9,570 nt of DNA from an uncultured Neomegalonema sp. Its GTDB lineage: Bacteria > Pseudomonadota > Alphaproteobacteria > Rhodobacterales > Rhodobacteraceae. The stretch lies in NCBI GenBank assembly GCA_937958345.1, contig CALGNW010000010.1, forward strand, positions 1 to 9,570, in the 5' to 3' direction. The first letter of the stretch is position 1; each line of letters starts with the position of its first letter. Of this stretch, positions 1 to 6,480 are shown piece after piece. A program made the translations under genes and the position numbers. Under the pieces are notes generated by a model. The model was not told the origin of the DNA. It ran no database searches and saw only the letters and a list, made by a program, of their open reading frames with translations.

Positions 1-465
1 CAGCGATTCCGGTCCCGGAATCCACCAGCCAACGAACTCCATGTCGTGCCCGTTATAAAGCTCATTGACGGCTTCGCGGCCACCGCCATGCAGCAACCAG
101 CTCATCTGCTGATACGGGTTGGCATAGCCGCCCATCAGATCACCCGCAAACTGGAAAGCAGGGTTCTTACCGGTCTGATACGCGCCGCCGGTCATGTCAC
201 AGTCGAGAATACCGGTCGCCGCCGCATCGAATGTCTCAGCCGCTTTAACAACAGCGCCTGCGTAGAACATTTCGATTTCGATCTCGCCATTCGACATCGT
301 TGTGATGTCGTCAATGTACTTTTCAGCCATTTGGCCGGACAGCGTTTCCTGCGAAAAGTGCGTCTGGATGCGCAGCTTTGTCGTTTCAGCAGAGGCCGAA
401 AACGCCGTTCCGACGACAAGCGCGGCAACCGAAGTCGCAATGGAAAGGTTTTTGAGTAAGTTCAC
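1..465 (-). CDS. TRAP transporter solute-binding protein, DctP type (3' end outside window)
   Basis: This is the N-terminal 155 residues of a periplasmic solute receptor for a tripartite ATP-independent (TRAP) transporter, which takes up organic acids using an ion gradient. The reading frame stays open to the left edge, so the C-terminal half lies outside. Residues 1-26 are a Sec signal peptide: a Lys at position 5, a hydrophobic core, and a probable cut after Ala-Ser-Ala (24-26). The mature part starts with a typical DctP strand (LRIQTHF), followed by FDAAATGILDCDM and GAYQTGKNP, as in roseobacter TRAP receptors. The start is GTG, because no ATG precedes the signal peptide and an AGGGAG ribosome site lies 7 nt upstream. 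The gene follows the catabolic operon in the same direction after 146 nt and probably supplies its substrate. The membrane subunits are expected further left. The ligand cannot be assigned because the carboxylate-binding Arg region is not in view. Confidence 0.9.
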   Translation of the reverse strand, partial: MNLLKNLSIATSVAALVVGTAFSASAETTKLRIQTHFSQETLSGQMAEKYIDDITTMSNGEIEIEMFYAGAVVKAAETFDAAATGILDCDMTGGAYQTGKNPAFQFAGDLMGGYANPYQQMSWLLHGGGREAVNELYNGHDMEFVGWWIPGPESL

Positions 466-472
466 GTTAGTT

Positions 473-478
473 CTCCCT
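473..478 (-). promoter_or_regulatory. Ribosome binding site that fixes the GTG start of the TRAP receptor
   Basis: Minus-strand AGGGAG lies 7 nt upstream of the GTG at 465-463. It supports a GTG start that restores a full signal peptide. An ATG-only reading of this frame would lose the signal peptide. Confidence 0.7.
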
Positions 479-590
479 GATTTGAAAGCGCGTTTCTAAT
501 GCCGCGTCAGATCAATTTGTATTGCAGTAGGTCTAAACTAAACATCGTCTGACTGCGCAGACAACTTTTTTATAAGACAGCTTGTGTGCG

Positions 591-608
591 GCACCGCACC
601 GCACCGCA
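591..608 (-). repeat. Short tandem repeat with hairpin potential just after the operon's last stop codon
   Basis: On the plus strand the unit GCACC occurs three times and is followed by a partial copy (GCA). The preceding GTGCG at 586-590 can pair with either of the CGCAC copies (595-599 or 600-604), giving alternative small hairpins. It starts 3 nt beyond the TAA at 614-612, so it lies in the 3' untranslated part of the operon mRNA. It could stabilise or pause the transcript, but it has no following U-tract and is not a standard intrinsic terminator. Confidence 0.5.
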
Positions 609-611
609 GCG

Positions 612-1721
612 TTACGTCGCCGCCGCGCGGAATGTCTCATCCGCTTCGGCCAGCCGGTCCCAGTCAAATCGCACGCCGATCCCCGGCGTCTGCGGTGCAA
701 CGGCCATGTGCTGTTCCACGATCAGGGGACGGCGGGTATAATGATCGATCGGAAACGAATGAACTTCGAGCCACCCGGCATGCGCCTGCGCTGAAACCAG
801 ACTGACGTGAAGTTCCTGCATGCCGTGACTACAAACCGGAATACCGCGCCGTGCGGCCAGCTCGGCCACCTGCAGCCAGCCCGTTATCCCGCCGCAATTC
901 GAGGCATCCGGCTGAATATACGACAGCTTTGACTCGGCAAACGCAGACTCGAATTCATGGATCGTATGCAGATTTTCCCCCATGGCAAGCGGCATGCCGG
1001 TGGCGTCGGCAATCCGCCCGAAGCCCGCATAATCGTCGGGTATTGTCGGTTCTTCGAACCAGACCAGATCAAACGGCTTAAATGCCTCGGCTGCGGCGAT
1101 GGCCTCGTCAACACTCAACGCGTAATTGGCATCGACCATGAACGCGACGTCGGGGCCGATGAGATCGCGCACCGCCCGCACCCGCTCCACATCCTGCGCC
1201 AGAGCGGGTTGGCCGACTTTGATTTTGATGCCGTTGAACCCCCGATCCAGATAACCGCGAATAGACTCCAGCAGTTTCGGCAGGGGAAAGTTCAGGTCGA
1301 TTCCCCCCGCATATGCCCGACACCGGTCCGACGCCCCGCCGGCCATTTTCCACAAGGGCTGTCCCGCCTTCAAACAGCGGATATCCCACAGTGCAATATC
1401 AACCGCCGATATCGCGAACGAAGCAATGCCCCCCCGCCCGACGTAGTGGATGTGCCATTGCATCGCGTCATACAGCGCCTCGACATCCGCCGCGTCCTGC
1501 CCGATCAGCATGGGAGTCAGATCATGCACGATCATCGCCTCAACCGCCCGTCCGCCCTTGCCGCCGGTATAGGTATAGCCGGTCCCTTCCGATCCGTCGG
1601 AAAGATGAACCGTCGCCGTGATCAACTCGAAATGAGTATGATCACCGTGCTTGGCATCGCTCAAAACTTCATCGAGCGGGACGTCGAACCGACGGACATC
1701 TATCTTGGTAATCGTCGTCAT
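612..1721 (-). CDS. Enolase superfamily enzyme, mandelate racemase subgroup (racemase or dehydratase, substrate unknown)
   Basis: The product is a 369-residue enzyme of the mandelate racemase/muconate lactonizing family. It has an N-terminal capping domain (about 1-130) and a TIM-barrel domain. These enzymes abstract the alpha-proton of a carboxylate held on Mg2+, giving racemisation or dehydration. Visible residues are the K-x-K motif (K166, K168), metal ligands D197 (VDAN), E223 (FEEP) and E249 (GEN), the His-Asp dyad D272 (QPD) and H299 (CSHG), and E319. All lie exactly two residues after the Pseudomonas putida mandelate racemase positions (164/166, 195, 221, 247, 270, 297, 317). This places it in the mandelate racemase subgroup, whose known members act mainly on mandelate and acid sugars. 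The start ATG has AGGGA 10 nt upstream. It is the last gene of the operon, 13 nt after the proline racemase homologue. A 3-hydroxyproline dehydratase role is possible from that neighbour, but the known enzyme of that type is in a different subgroup. The substrate is unknown. Confidence 0.92.
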   Translation of the reverse strand: MTTITKIDVRRFDVPLDEVLSDAKHGDHTHFELITATVHLSDGSEGTGYTYTGGKGGRAVEAMIVHDLTPMLIGQDAADVEALYDAMQWHIHYVGRGGIASFAISAVDIALWDIRCLKAGQPLWKMAGGASDRCRAYAGGIDLNFPLPKLLESIRGYLDRGFNGIKIKVGQPALAQDVERVRAVRDLIGPDVAFMVDANYALSVDEAIAAAEAFKPFDLVWFEEPTIPDDYAGFGRIADATGMPLAMGENLHTIHEFESAFAESKLSYIQPDASNCGGITGWLQVAELAARRGIPVCSHGMQELHVSLVSAQAHAGWLEVHSFPIDHYTRRPLIVEQHMAVAPQTPGIGVRFDWDRLAEADETFRAAAT

Positions 1722-1734
1722 ATGAAATCGGTCC

Positions 1735-2775
1735 CTATCTGCCCGCGACTTTTTCCGGCCACGTGTCGCTCAGTTTATAGCCCCCCGGCCACGGATCAGA
1801 AGGGTCCAGCATATGCTGATGGGTCCCCGTGATCCACGCTCGTCCTGTAATCTCGGGAATAATTGCGGGCAAGTCGCCCAACCTCACCTCTGCCGCAATC
1901 CGGCCGTGAAATTTGGATCCGATAATTGATTGCGCAGTGAATGTCTCGCCCACCTGCATCTGCCCTGCCGCATGCATCAACGCCATCCGCGCGGATACTG
2001 CCGTTCCGGTCGGAGAGCGGTCAACTTTACCCGGCTGAATCGCGACGGCGGATTTTGCGCTCAGGTCCGCGCCCGTCCGGGTCAGCGGCCCCGCGAACAG
2101 GCAAAACGAAAAGTGCCGCCATTCCGCATTTTCGGGATGCTTAAATTCCAACTGCGCATTTGCCGCATTGGTAATCTGCACGCCCAACGTCGCCAGCGCC
2201 TTCGCCTCGCGGGCCTCCAGCGAAAATCCCAGCGCCTCGGCATCAACAACAACAAAACTGTCGCCGCCGAATGCCGTATCAACCTTGATCTCCCCCAGGC
2301 CCGGCACGTCCAGCGAAACGCCCACCTGCCCGGCGAACGACGGCAAGTTCCGCACCGTGATGCGCTCGGCCTTGCCGTTTGCGCACTCGGCGCGCACGCG
2401 GACCAGTCCCCCCGGCGCCTCCAGCACCATTTCCGTCACCGGTTCGACCATCGGAATGATACCGCTGTCGAGCAGGACCGTCGAAACACAAATCGAGTTC
2501 GAGCCGGACATCGGCGGCGTGTCCTCCGGCTCCATAATAATCCACCCCATTTGGGCATCAGAATGTTTGGGCGGAACCAACAGATTAACGTGGCGAAAGA
2601 CACCGCCGCGCGGCTCGTTCAGCACAAAATTCCGCAGCGTCTGATCCTGCGCGATCCAGTTGCGTTGCTCCCACAGCGTTTCACCGGGGGGCGGCGCGAC
2701 ACCGCCGACAATCACGTCACCAACTTCGCCCTCGGCATGACACGAAACGACATGGACAACTTTACTGCTGCGCAT
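1735..2775 (-). CDS. Proline racemase superfamily protein with Ser/Thr at the two catalytic Cys positions
   Basis: The product is a 346-residue cytosolic protein of the proline racemase / hydroxyproline 2-epimerase / trans-3-hydroxyproline dehydratase superfamily, a full-length two-lobed fold. The first active-site motif, normally MCGH, reads MSGSN with Ser90. The second, normally DRSPCGT, reads DRSPTGT with Thr256. Both codons were read directly (TCC for Ser, ACC for Thr). Proline racemases use two Cys, and trans-3-hydroxy-L-proline dehydratases keep the first Cys and have Thr at the second. A Ser/Thr pair has neither thiol, so a standard racemase or epimerase mechanism looks unlikely. A dehydratase-like or other activity is possible. 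The C-terminus (GRAWITG, then GYKLSDTWP) is conserved in a bacterial subfamily usually annotated only as proline racemase family. An ACGGAG ribosome site precedes the ATG. The gene sits 17 nt after the PLP enzyme and 13 nt before the enolase-family gene. Confidence 0.92.
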   Translation of the reverse strand: MRSSKVVHVVSCHAEGEVGDVIVGGVAPPPGETLWEQRNWIAQDQTLRNFVLNEPRGGVFRHVNLLVPPKHSDAQMGWIIMEPEDTPPMSGSNSICVSTVLLDSGIIPMVEPVTEMVLEAPGGLVRVRAECANGKAERITVRNLPSFAGQVGVSLDVPGLGEIKVDTAFGGDSFVVVDAEALGFSLEAREAKALATLGVQITNAANAQLEFKHPENAEWRHFSFCLFAGPLTRTGADLSAKSAVAIQPGKVDRSPTGTAVSARMALMHAAGQMQVGETFTAQSIIGSKFHGRIAAEVRLGDLPAIIPEITGRAWITGTHQHMLDPSDPWPGGYKLSDTWPEKVAGR

Positions 2776-2792
2776 GGGCGCTCTCCGTTAAT

Positions 2793-3923
2793 TCAAGACA
2801 GCGCATTATCGAGATCAGCGATCAGATCATCCGCCGCCTCGATCCCGACCGACAAGCGCACCAGATCGGCAGGCACAGACGCCTCAATGGTATGACGATG
2901 CTCTGCAAGGCTTTCAACACCGCCCAAAGACGTCGCCCTTTTGAACAAATTAAGCTTGCCGATAACCGCCAGCGCAGCATCACCCCCGCCAGTGATCCGC
3001 ACGGACAGCAGACTGCCGAAACCGCCGCTCATCTGACGCGCGGCAACACCGTGCCCGGGATCGGATGACAGGCCCGGATAAAGAACCTGATCGACCCTCG
3101 GATGCTTTGCCAAAAACTCCGCGACCGCTTGCGCGTTGGCGCACATCCTCTCGACACGCAGAGGCAGCGTCCGCATGCCCCGGATCAGCAGCCACGCCTC
3201 GAACGCACCAATCACCGCACCGGCGTCATGGCGATCCGTTGCGATGCTCTGCCAAAGATCACTCGCGCTATCGGCACAGCCGAGAAAACCCGCAAGCATA
3301 TCGCTATGGCCATTGATGGCCTTGGTCGCGGAATGCATCACGATATCGGCGCCATGCTCCAGAGGACGGGTCAAAACCGGGGTCGCGGCGGTCGAATCGA
3401 CAACCAGACGCGCACCGCACGCGCGGGCAATCTCTGCGCAACCCGCAATATCGGCGGATTTCAGATAGGGGTTGGAGGGCGTTTCAATCCACAGAATATC
3501 CGCAGGATGTCCTGCCGCGCGCAACGCGTTCAGGTCGGCGCAATCCACCTCGACCAGATCAATCTGCCTGCGCGCACAAAAGTCGCGCGTCCATTTCGTC
3601 ACCCCCCAATAGATGCCGGTCTGCATAATGATCCGGCCACCGGCAGGAACACTGCGCAACACCGCCGCAGCCGCCGCCATCCCCGACGGAAACAACAGAC
3701 CCGCCTCCGCGTTCTCAGCTTTGGCCAGTATGGCTTCGGCCAGCCGCGAAAGATCACTGTCATCGCGGCTGTAAATATGCGTAGGCGAAACCGGCTGATT
3801 ATCCCTGCCCCGCACATAGGTCGTCGCGGTTTGTATCGCCGGAACGACGCCGCCCGTTTGCGGATCAATCGCACCGTCAGCCTGAGCAAACAGTGTTGCG
3901 AGCGCGGGCATTTTAGAGGGCAT
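2793..3923 (-). CDS. PLP-dependent Cys/Met metabolism enzyme (cystathionine gamma-synthase / gamma-lyase-like)
   Basis: This is a 376-residue fold-type I aminotransferase-like enzyme of the trans-sulfuration (gamma) family, which does beta- or gamma-elimination and replacement on amino acids. The PLP lysine is K201 in SATKAINGHSD. Asp176 (VVDSTAATP) would hold the pyridine nitrogen, and Y51 and R53 (HIYSR) would reach the phosphate of the partner subunit. Y105 is at the place of the catalytic Tyr, and R356 (VRLSVGIE) binds the substrate carboxylate. The SLGGVES signature is at 332-338. One departure from the family is that the stretch after YSR, usually ending in NPT, reads DDSDL. Having an amino-acid lyase in a monooxygenase operon suggests that an amino acid intermediate or a thioether or O-acyl group must be eliminated. 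The start is the first ATG, although its ribosome site is weak (GAAAG); an ATG four codons later cannot be excluded. The gap to the aldehyde dehydrogenase, 33 nt, is the widest within the operon. Confidence 0.92.
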   Translation of the reverse strand: MPSKMPALATLFAQADGAIDPQTGGVVPAIQTATTYVRGRDNQPVSPTHIYSRDDSDLSRLAEAILAKAENAEAGLLFPSGMAAAAAVLRSVPAGGRIIMQTGIYWGVTKWTRDFCARRQIDLVEVDCADLNALRAAGHPADILWIETPSNPYLKSADIAGCAEIARACGARLVVDSTAATPVLTRPLEHGADIVMHSATKAINGHSDMLAGFLGCADSASDLWQSIATDRHDAGAVIGAFEAWLLIRGMRTLPLRVERMCANAQAVAEFLAKHPRVDQVLYPGLSSDPGHGVAARQMSGGFGSLLSVRITGGGDAALAVIGKLNLFKRATSLGGVESLAEHRHTIEASVPADLVRLSVGIEAADDLIADLDNALS

Positions 3924-3956
3924 CGCGGATTACTTTCAATAAAGGACGCCCCCGAT

Positions 3957-5432
3957 TTACCGCATTACAAACGGGTTCGCCATAGGCGCGGACGATGTGT
4001 TGATCCAGGTCGTCTTGGTGCGGGTATAATCAAGGACAGCCTCGATCCCCGCCTCGCGCCCGTAACCGCTTTCATTGAAACCGCCAAAGGGCGCTATCGG
4101 AGAAACCGCGCGATAGGTATTCACCCAGCAAATCCCCGCACGTATCCGTTTCGACACCCGATGCGCGCGCGCGACGTTTTGCGTAAACACACCGGACCCC
4201 AGACCGTAGGGCGTTGAATTCGCAATCGCGATGGCTTCGTCTTCGGTATCAAAGGGCAACAGCGACATGACAGGGCCGAACATCTCGACCTTCAGCGTCT
4301 CCGTATCGGGGTCGGTACATTCGACCAGCGTGGGAGCCATATAGTTTCCCGCACGCTCCAACGCCGCTCCGCCGAACCGGATGATCGCGCCCTGCTCGCG
4401 CGCGGCGGCTAACGTCTCGGCGATACGCTGAACCTGATCCGGCGTGCAAAGCGGCCCGACATGCGTTGCCGCATCCAGCGGATCACCAACGACGATGCCG
4501 CGCGCTTTATCTTCGATCAAAGACGCGAGCGCGGGCAACACCGACCGTTGCACCAGCCCCCGCGTTCCGGCGACACAGGACTGCCCCGACGCGCCGAAGT
4601 TTCCGGCAATCAAACCGTTTGCGGCACTCTCAAGGTCCGCGTCATCAAAAACGAGAATGGGCGACTTGCCGCCAAGCTCCAAGGAAGTCACCGCAAAATT
4701 CTCGGCAGAATTCCGCACGACATGCCGCGCTGTCTCCGGCCCGCCGGTAAACGCAATCCGGTCCACATCCGCATGGCGCGTCAGAGGGATGGCACAGTTC
4801 GGCGCATCGCCAGTGATGACCGAAACCACGCCCGGCGGAAATCCGGCCTGTTCGATCAGCTTTGCAAATTCGAACAGGGGCGCCGGTGCAATCTCCGAGG
4901 CTTTCAGCACCACCGTACACCCCGCGGCCAGCGCCGGTCCCAACTTGGTCGCGGTCAAAAACATCTGAGCGTTCCACGGAACAATCGCCGCAACCACACC
5001 GATAGGCTCCCGCGTTGTAAAGACATGCATGTCCGGCTTGTCGATGGGTAAAACCGCCCCCTCGATCTTATCGGCCAGCCCCGCATAGTACCGGTAGTAG
5101 TCACCGACATACCGCGTCTGCATTACCGTTTCGGCGGCCAGCTTACCGCTGTCTGTCGTCTCGACACGGCCAATCGTTTCGGCATTTGCTTCGACCAGAT
5201 CAGCCAACCGGTAAAGCAGTTTGCCCCGCGCCGTCTGTGTCAGGTCACGCCACGCCGGATCATCCAACGCCCGCTTGGCCGCCGCAACCGCATCGCGGAC
5301 GTCTTCGGCACTCGCACAGGCAAAGCTCGCCCAAACCGCGCCGGTCGACGGGTTCCGCGATTCCATTACCTGTCCGTCACTGGCTTCGCGCCATTGGCCG
5401 TCAATAAAAAGCTGATAATGCGGTTTGGTCAT
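3957..5432 (-). CDS. NAD(P)+-dependent aldehyde dehydrogenase
   Basis: This is a full-length 491-residue member of the aldehyde dehydrogenase superfamily, which oxidises an aldehyde to a carboxylate in the cytosol. Key residues are all present: N154 (PWN), K177 (LKASE), the general base E252 (LELGGKSP), the catalytic C286 (GQSC) and E383 (EMFGP). Glu180, three residues after K177, favours NAD+ over NADP+ by analogy with the family. The sequence does not identify the aldehyde. In the trigonelline pathway of Acinetobacter a similar enzyme works after a two-component flavin monooxygenase opens the ring, and the same order of genes here (oxygenase, then dehydrogenase after 12 nt) suggests an equivalent step. 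That comparison is from gene context, not from an alignment. No motif is missing, and no frameshift is seen. Confidence 0.95.
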   Translation of the reverse strand: MTKPHYQLFIDGQWREASDGQVMESRNPSTGAVWASFACASAEDVRDAVAAAKRALDDPAWRDLTQTARGKLLYRLADLVEANAETIGRVETTDSGKLAAETVMQTRYVGDYYRYYAGLADKIEGAVLPIDKPDMHVFTTREPIGVVAAIVPWNAQMFLTATKLGPALAAGCTVVLKASEIAPAPLFEFAKLIEQAGFPPGVVSVITGDAPNCAIPLTRHADVDRIAFTGGPETARHVVRNSAENFAVTSLELGGKSPILVFDDADLESAANGLIAGNFGASGQSCVAGTRGLVQRSVLPALASLIEDKARGIVVGDPLDAATHVGPLCTPDQVQRIAETLAAAREQGAIIRFGGAALERAGNYMAPTLVECTDPDTETLKVEMFGPVMSLLPFDTEDEAIAIANSTPYGLGSGVFTQNVARAHRVSKRIRAGICWVNTYRAVSPIAPFGGFNESGYGREAGIEAVLDYTRTKTTWINTSSAPMANPFVMR

Positions 5433-5444
5433 CGCGGTATCCGA

Positions 5445-6479
5445 TCAGGAAAAAGCAGGCATAACGTCGTCGATAAAACGGGACAGCGAGGCGCGCTTGC
5501 GCTCGGCACTCATCCCGCTGTCAATCCAGAATGAAAATTCATCATAGCCTAAATCTTCATAGCGTTTGATTTGATCAATCACTTCCTGCGCTGTGCCGAT
5601 CGTCAAATCTCTCGCGATATTTTCAACTGACATCATCGCATTCGCGGCGATCTCTTCGTCAGACAAAGGCGCTATCAACCCCTGTTGAACAGGTCGCTTG
5701 TTCTGAAACCACGCCCCGAAATAATTGTAGAACCGGCTAAGCTCGACAGCGCCAAGCGCGCAATCATCCACGTCTTTGGCAACATATGTATGATGCAGCA
5801 GCATGACCTTCGGCCTCGGGCCGTCGTGACTCGCGCAGGCGGCATTGAAACGCCCCATCAGCGATTCAATCTCTTCGATGCCCTGCCACAGCGGCGTCAC
5901 CTGAATGTTAAATCCGTTATGCACGCCGAATTCATGGCTGTTCGGATCACGTGCCGCAATCCAAATCGGCGGGCCGCCCTCCTGCACAGGTTTGGGCGCG
6001 GATGTCGTGGAAGGGAACTGATAATACTCACCCTCATGCGCGCAATCGCCATCCCACAACCGGCGTAATAACGGCGTCGTCTCGCGCATCCGCTGACCGG
6101 CTTCCCACGCATCCATGCCCGGCATCAGGCGCTCGTATTCAAAAGAATACGCCCCGCGCGCGATCCCCAGTTCCAATCGTCCGCGGGTAATCAAATCCGT
6201 TGCCGCTGCTTCTCCGGCCAGCTTAATCGGATGCCAGAACGGAGCGATAATCGTGCCGGTTCCCAATTTCACATTCTGCGTCTGGTGCGCCAGATCGGTG
6301 ATCGAGATAAACGGGTTCGGGGCAATCGTAAACTCCATCCCGTGATGTTCACCGGTCCAGATCGCCCGCATCCCGCCTTGGTCGGCCATCCGGCACAGGG
6401 CTATAAATTCATCATACAACGATTGATGAGATTGACCGGACGCGACCCGCTCCATGTGGGCGAAGAGAGAGAAATCCAT
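5445..6479 (-). CDS. LLM-class (luciferase-like) flavin-dependent monooxygenase, oxygenase component
   Basis: The product is a 344-residue bacterial-luciferase-like TIM-barrel monooxygenase, normally using reduced FMN and O2. Family features are the N-terminal strand (MDFSLFAHMER), WTGEHHG at 41-47 with the paired His, the strand KLGTGTIIAP at 71-80, and RLELGIARGAY at 101-111. PIWIAARDPNS (171-181) is the strand and loop near the flavin phosphate. The start chosen is the ATG at 6479, giving the normal family N-terminus. A longer frame reaching 6593 overlaps the flavin reductase and adds 38 Arg-rich residues unlike the family. A GGGAG ribosome site lies 8 nt upstream, and only one base separates this ATG from the reductase stop, so the two are probably translationally coupled. 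With the adjacent reductase it forms a two-component system. Known relatives cleave heterocycles (trigonelline, pyridine) or oxidise sulfur compounds; which applies here is undecided. Confidence 0.93.
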   Translation of the reverse strand: MDFSLFAHMERVASGQSHQSLYDEFIALCRMADQGGMRAIWTGEHHGMEFTIAPNPFISITDLAHQTQNVKLGTGTIIAPFWHPIKLAGEAAATDLITRGRLELGIARGAYSFEYERLMPGMDAWEAGQRMRETTPLLRRLWDGDCAHEGEYYQFPSTTSAPKPVQEGGPPIWIAARDPNSHEFGVHNGFNIQVTPLWQGIEEIESLMGRFNAACASHDGPRPKVMLLHHTYVAKDVDDCALGAVELSRFYNYFGAWFQNKRPVQQGLIAPLSDEEIAANAMMSVENIARDLTIGTAQEVIDQIKRYEDLGYDEFSFWIDSGMSAERKRASLSRFIDDVMPAFS

Positions 6480-6480
6480 T

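Larger units (their letters stand above)
466..611. promoter_or_regulatory. Intergenic region between the enolase-family gene and the TRAP receptor gene
   Basis: This 146-nt non-coding gap is AT-richer than its surroundings. Read on the minus strand, it begins right after the TAA of the enolase-family gene with a short tandem GCGGT repeat able to form small hairpins. It then has an A-rich stretch, a GTCTG/CAGAC dyad, and ends at the AGGGAG ribosome site of the TRAP gene. The gap is large enough for a promoter for the TRAP gene, or for mRNA processing within a longer transcript. A TTGTCT hexamer could act as a -35 element, but I see no convincing -10 at the right spacing. No clear intrinsic terminator for the operon is present, because no T-run follows the GC hairpin on the minus strand. 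Readthrough into the TRAP gene is therefore plausible. Confidence 0.4.

Noticed and set aside
547..571. Plus-strand hairpin GTCTG/CAGAC followed by six T, resembling an intrinsic terminator
   Set aside because: No plus-strand gene ends before it, and the stem is only 5 bp. On the minus strand, where transcription runs, the T-run becomes an A-run before the hairpin, so it cannot terminate the operon.
612..1721. Assignment as cis-3-hydroxy-L-proline dehydratase because of the proline racemase neighbour
   Set aside because: The described enolase-superfamily enzyme with that activity belongs to the muconate lactonizing subgroup. This protein has the His-Asp dyad and spacing of the mandelate racemase subgroup, so the name would be unsupported.
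957..1832. Plus-strand open frame of 291 codons opposite the enolase-family gene
   Set aside because: It is antisense to a gene with a full catalytic set and is rich in Arg, Pro and His like a GC-driven shadow frame. It shows no recognisable domain.
1930..2895. Plus-strand open frame of 321 codons opposite the proline racemase homologue
   Set aside because: It is an antisense shadow with skewed composition and no ribosome site of note.
3102..4217. Plus-strand open frame of 371 codons spanning the PLP enzyme and aldehyde dehydrogenase genes
   Set aside because: It crosses the junction of two well-supported minus-strand genes and its product is Arg-rich with no family features.
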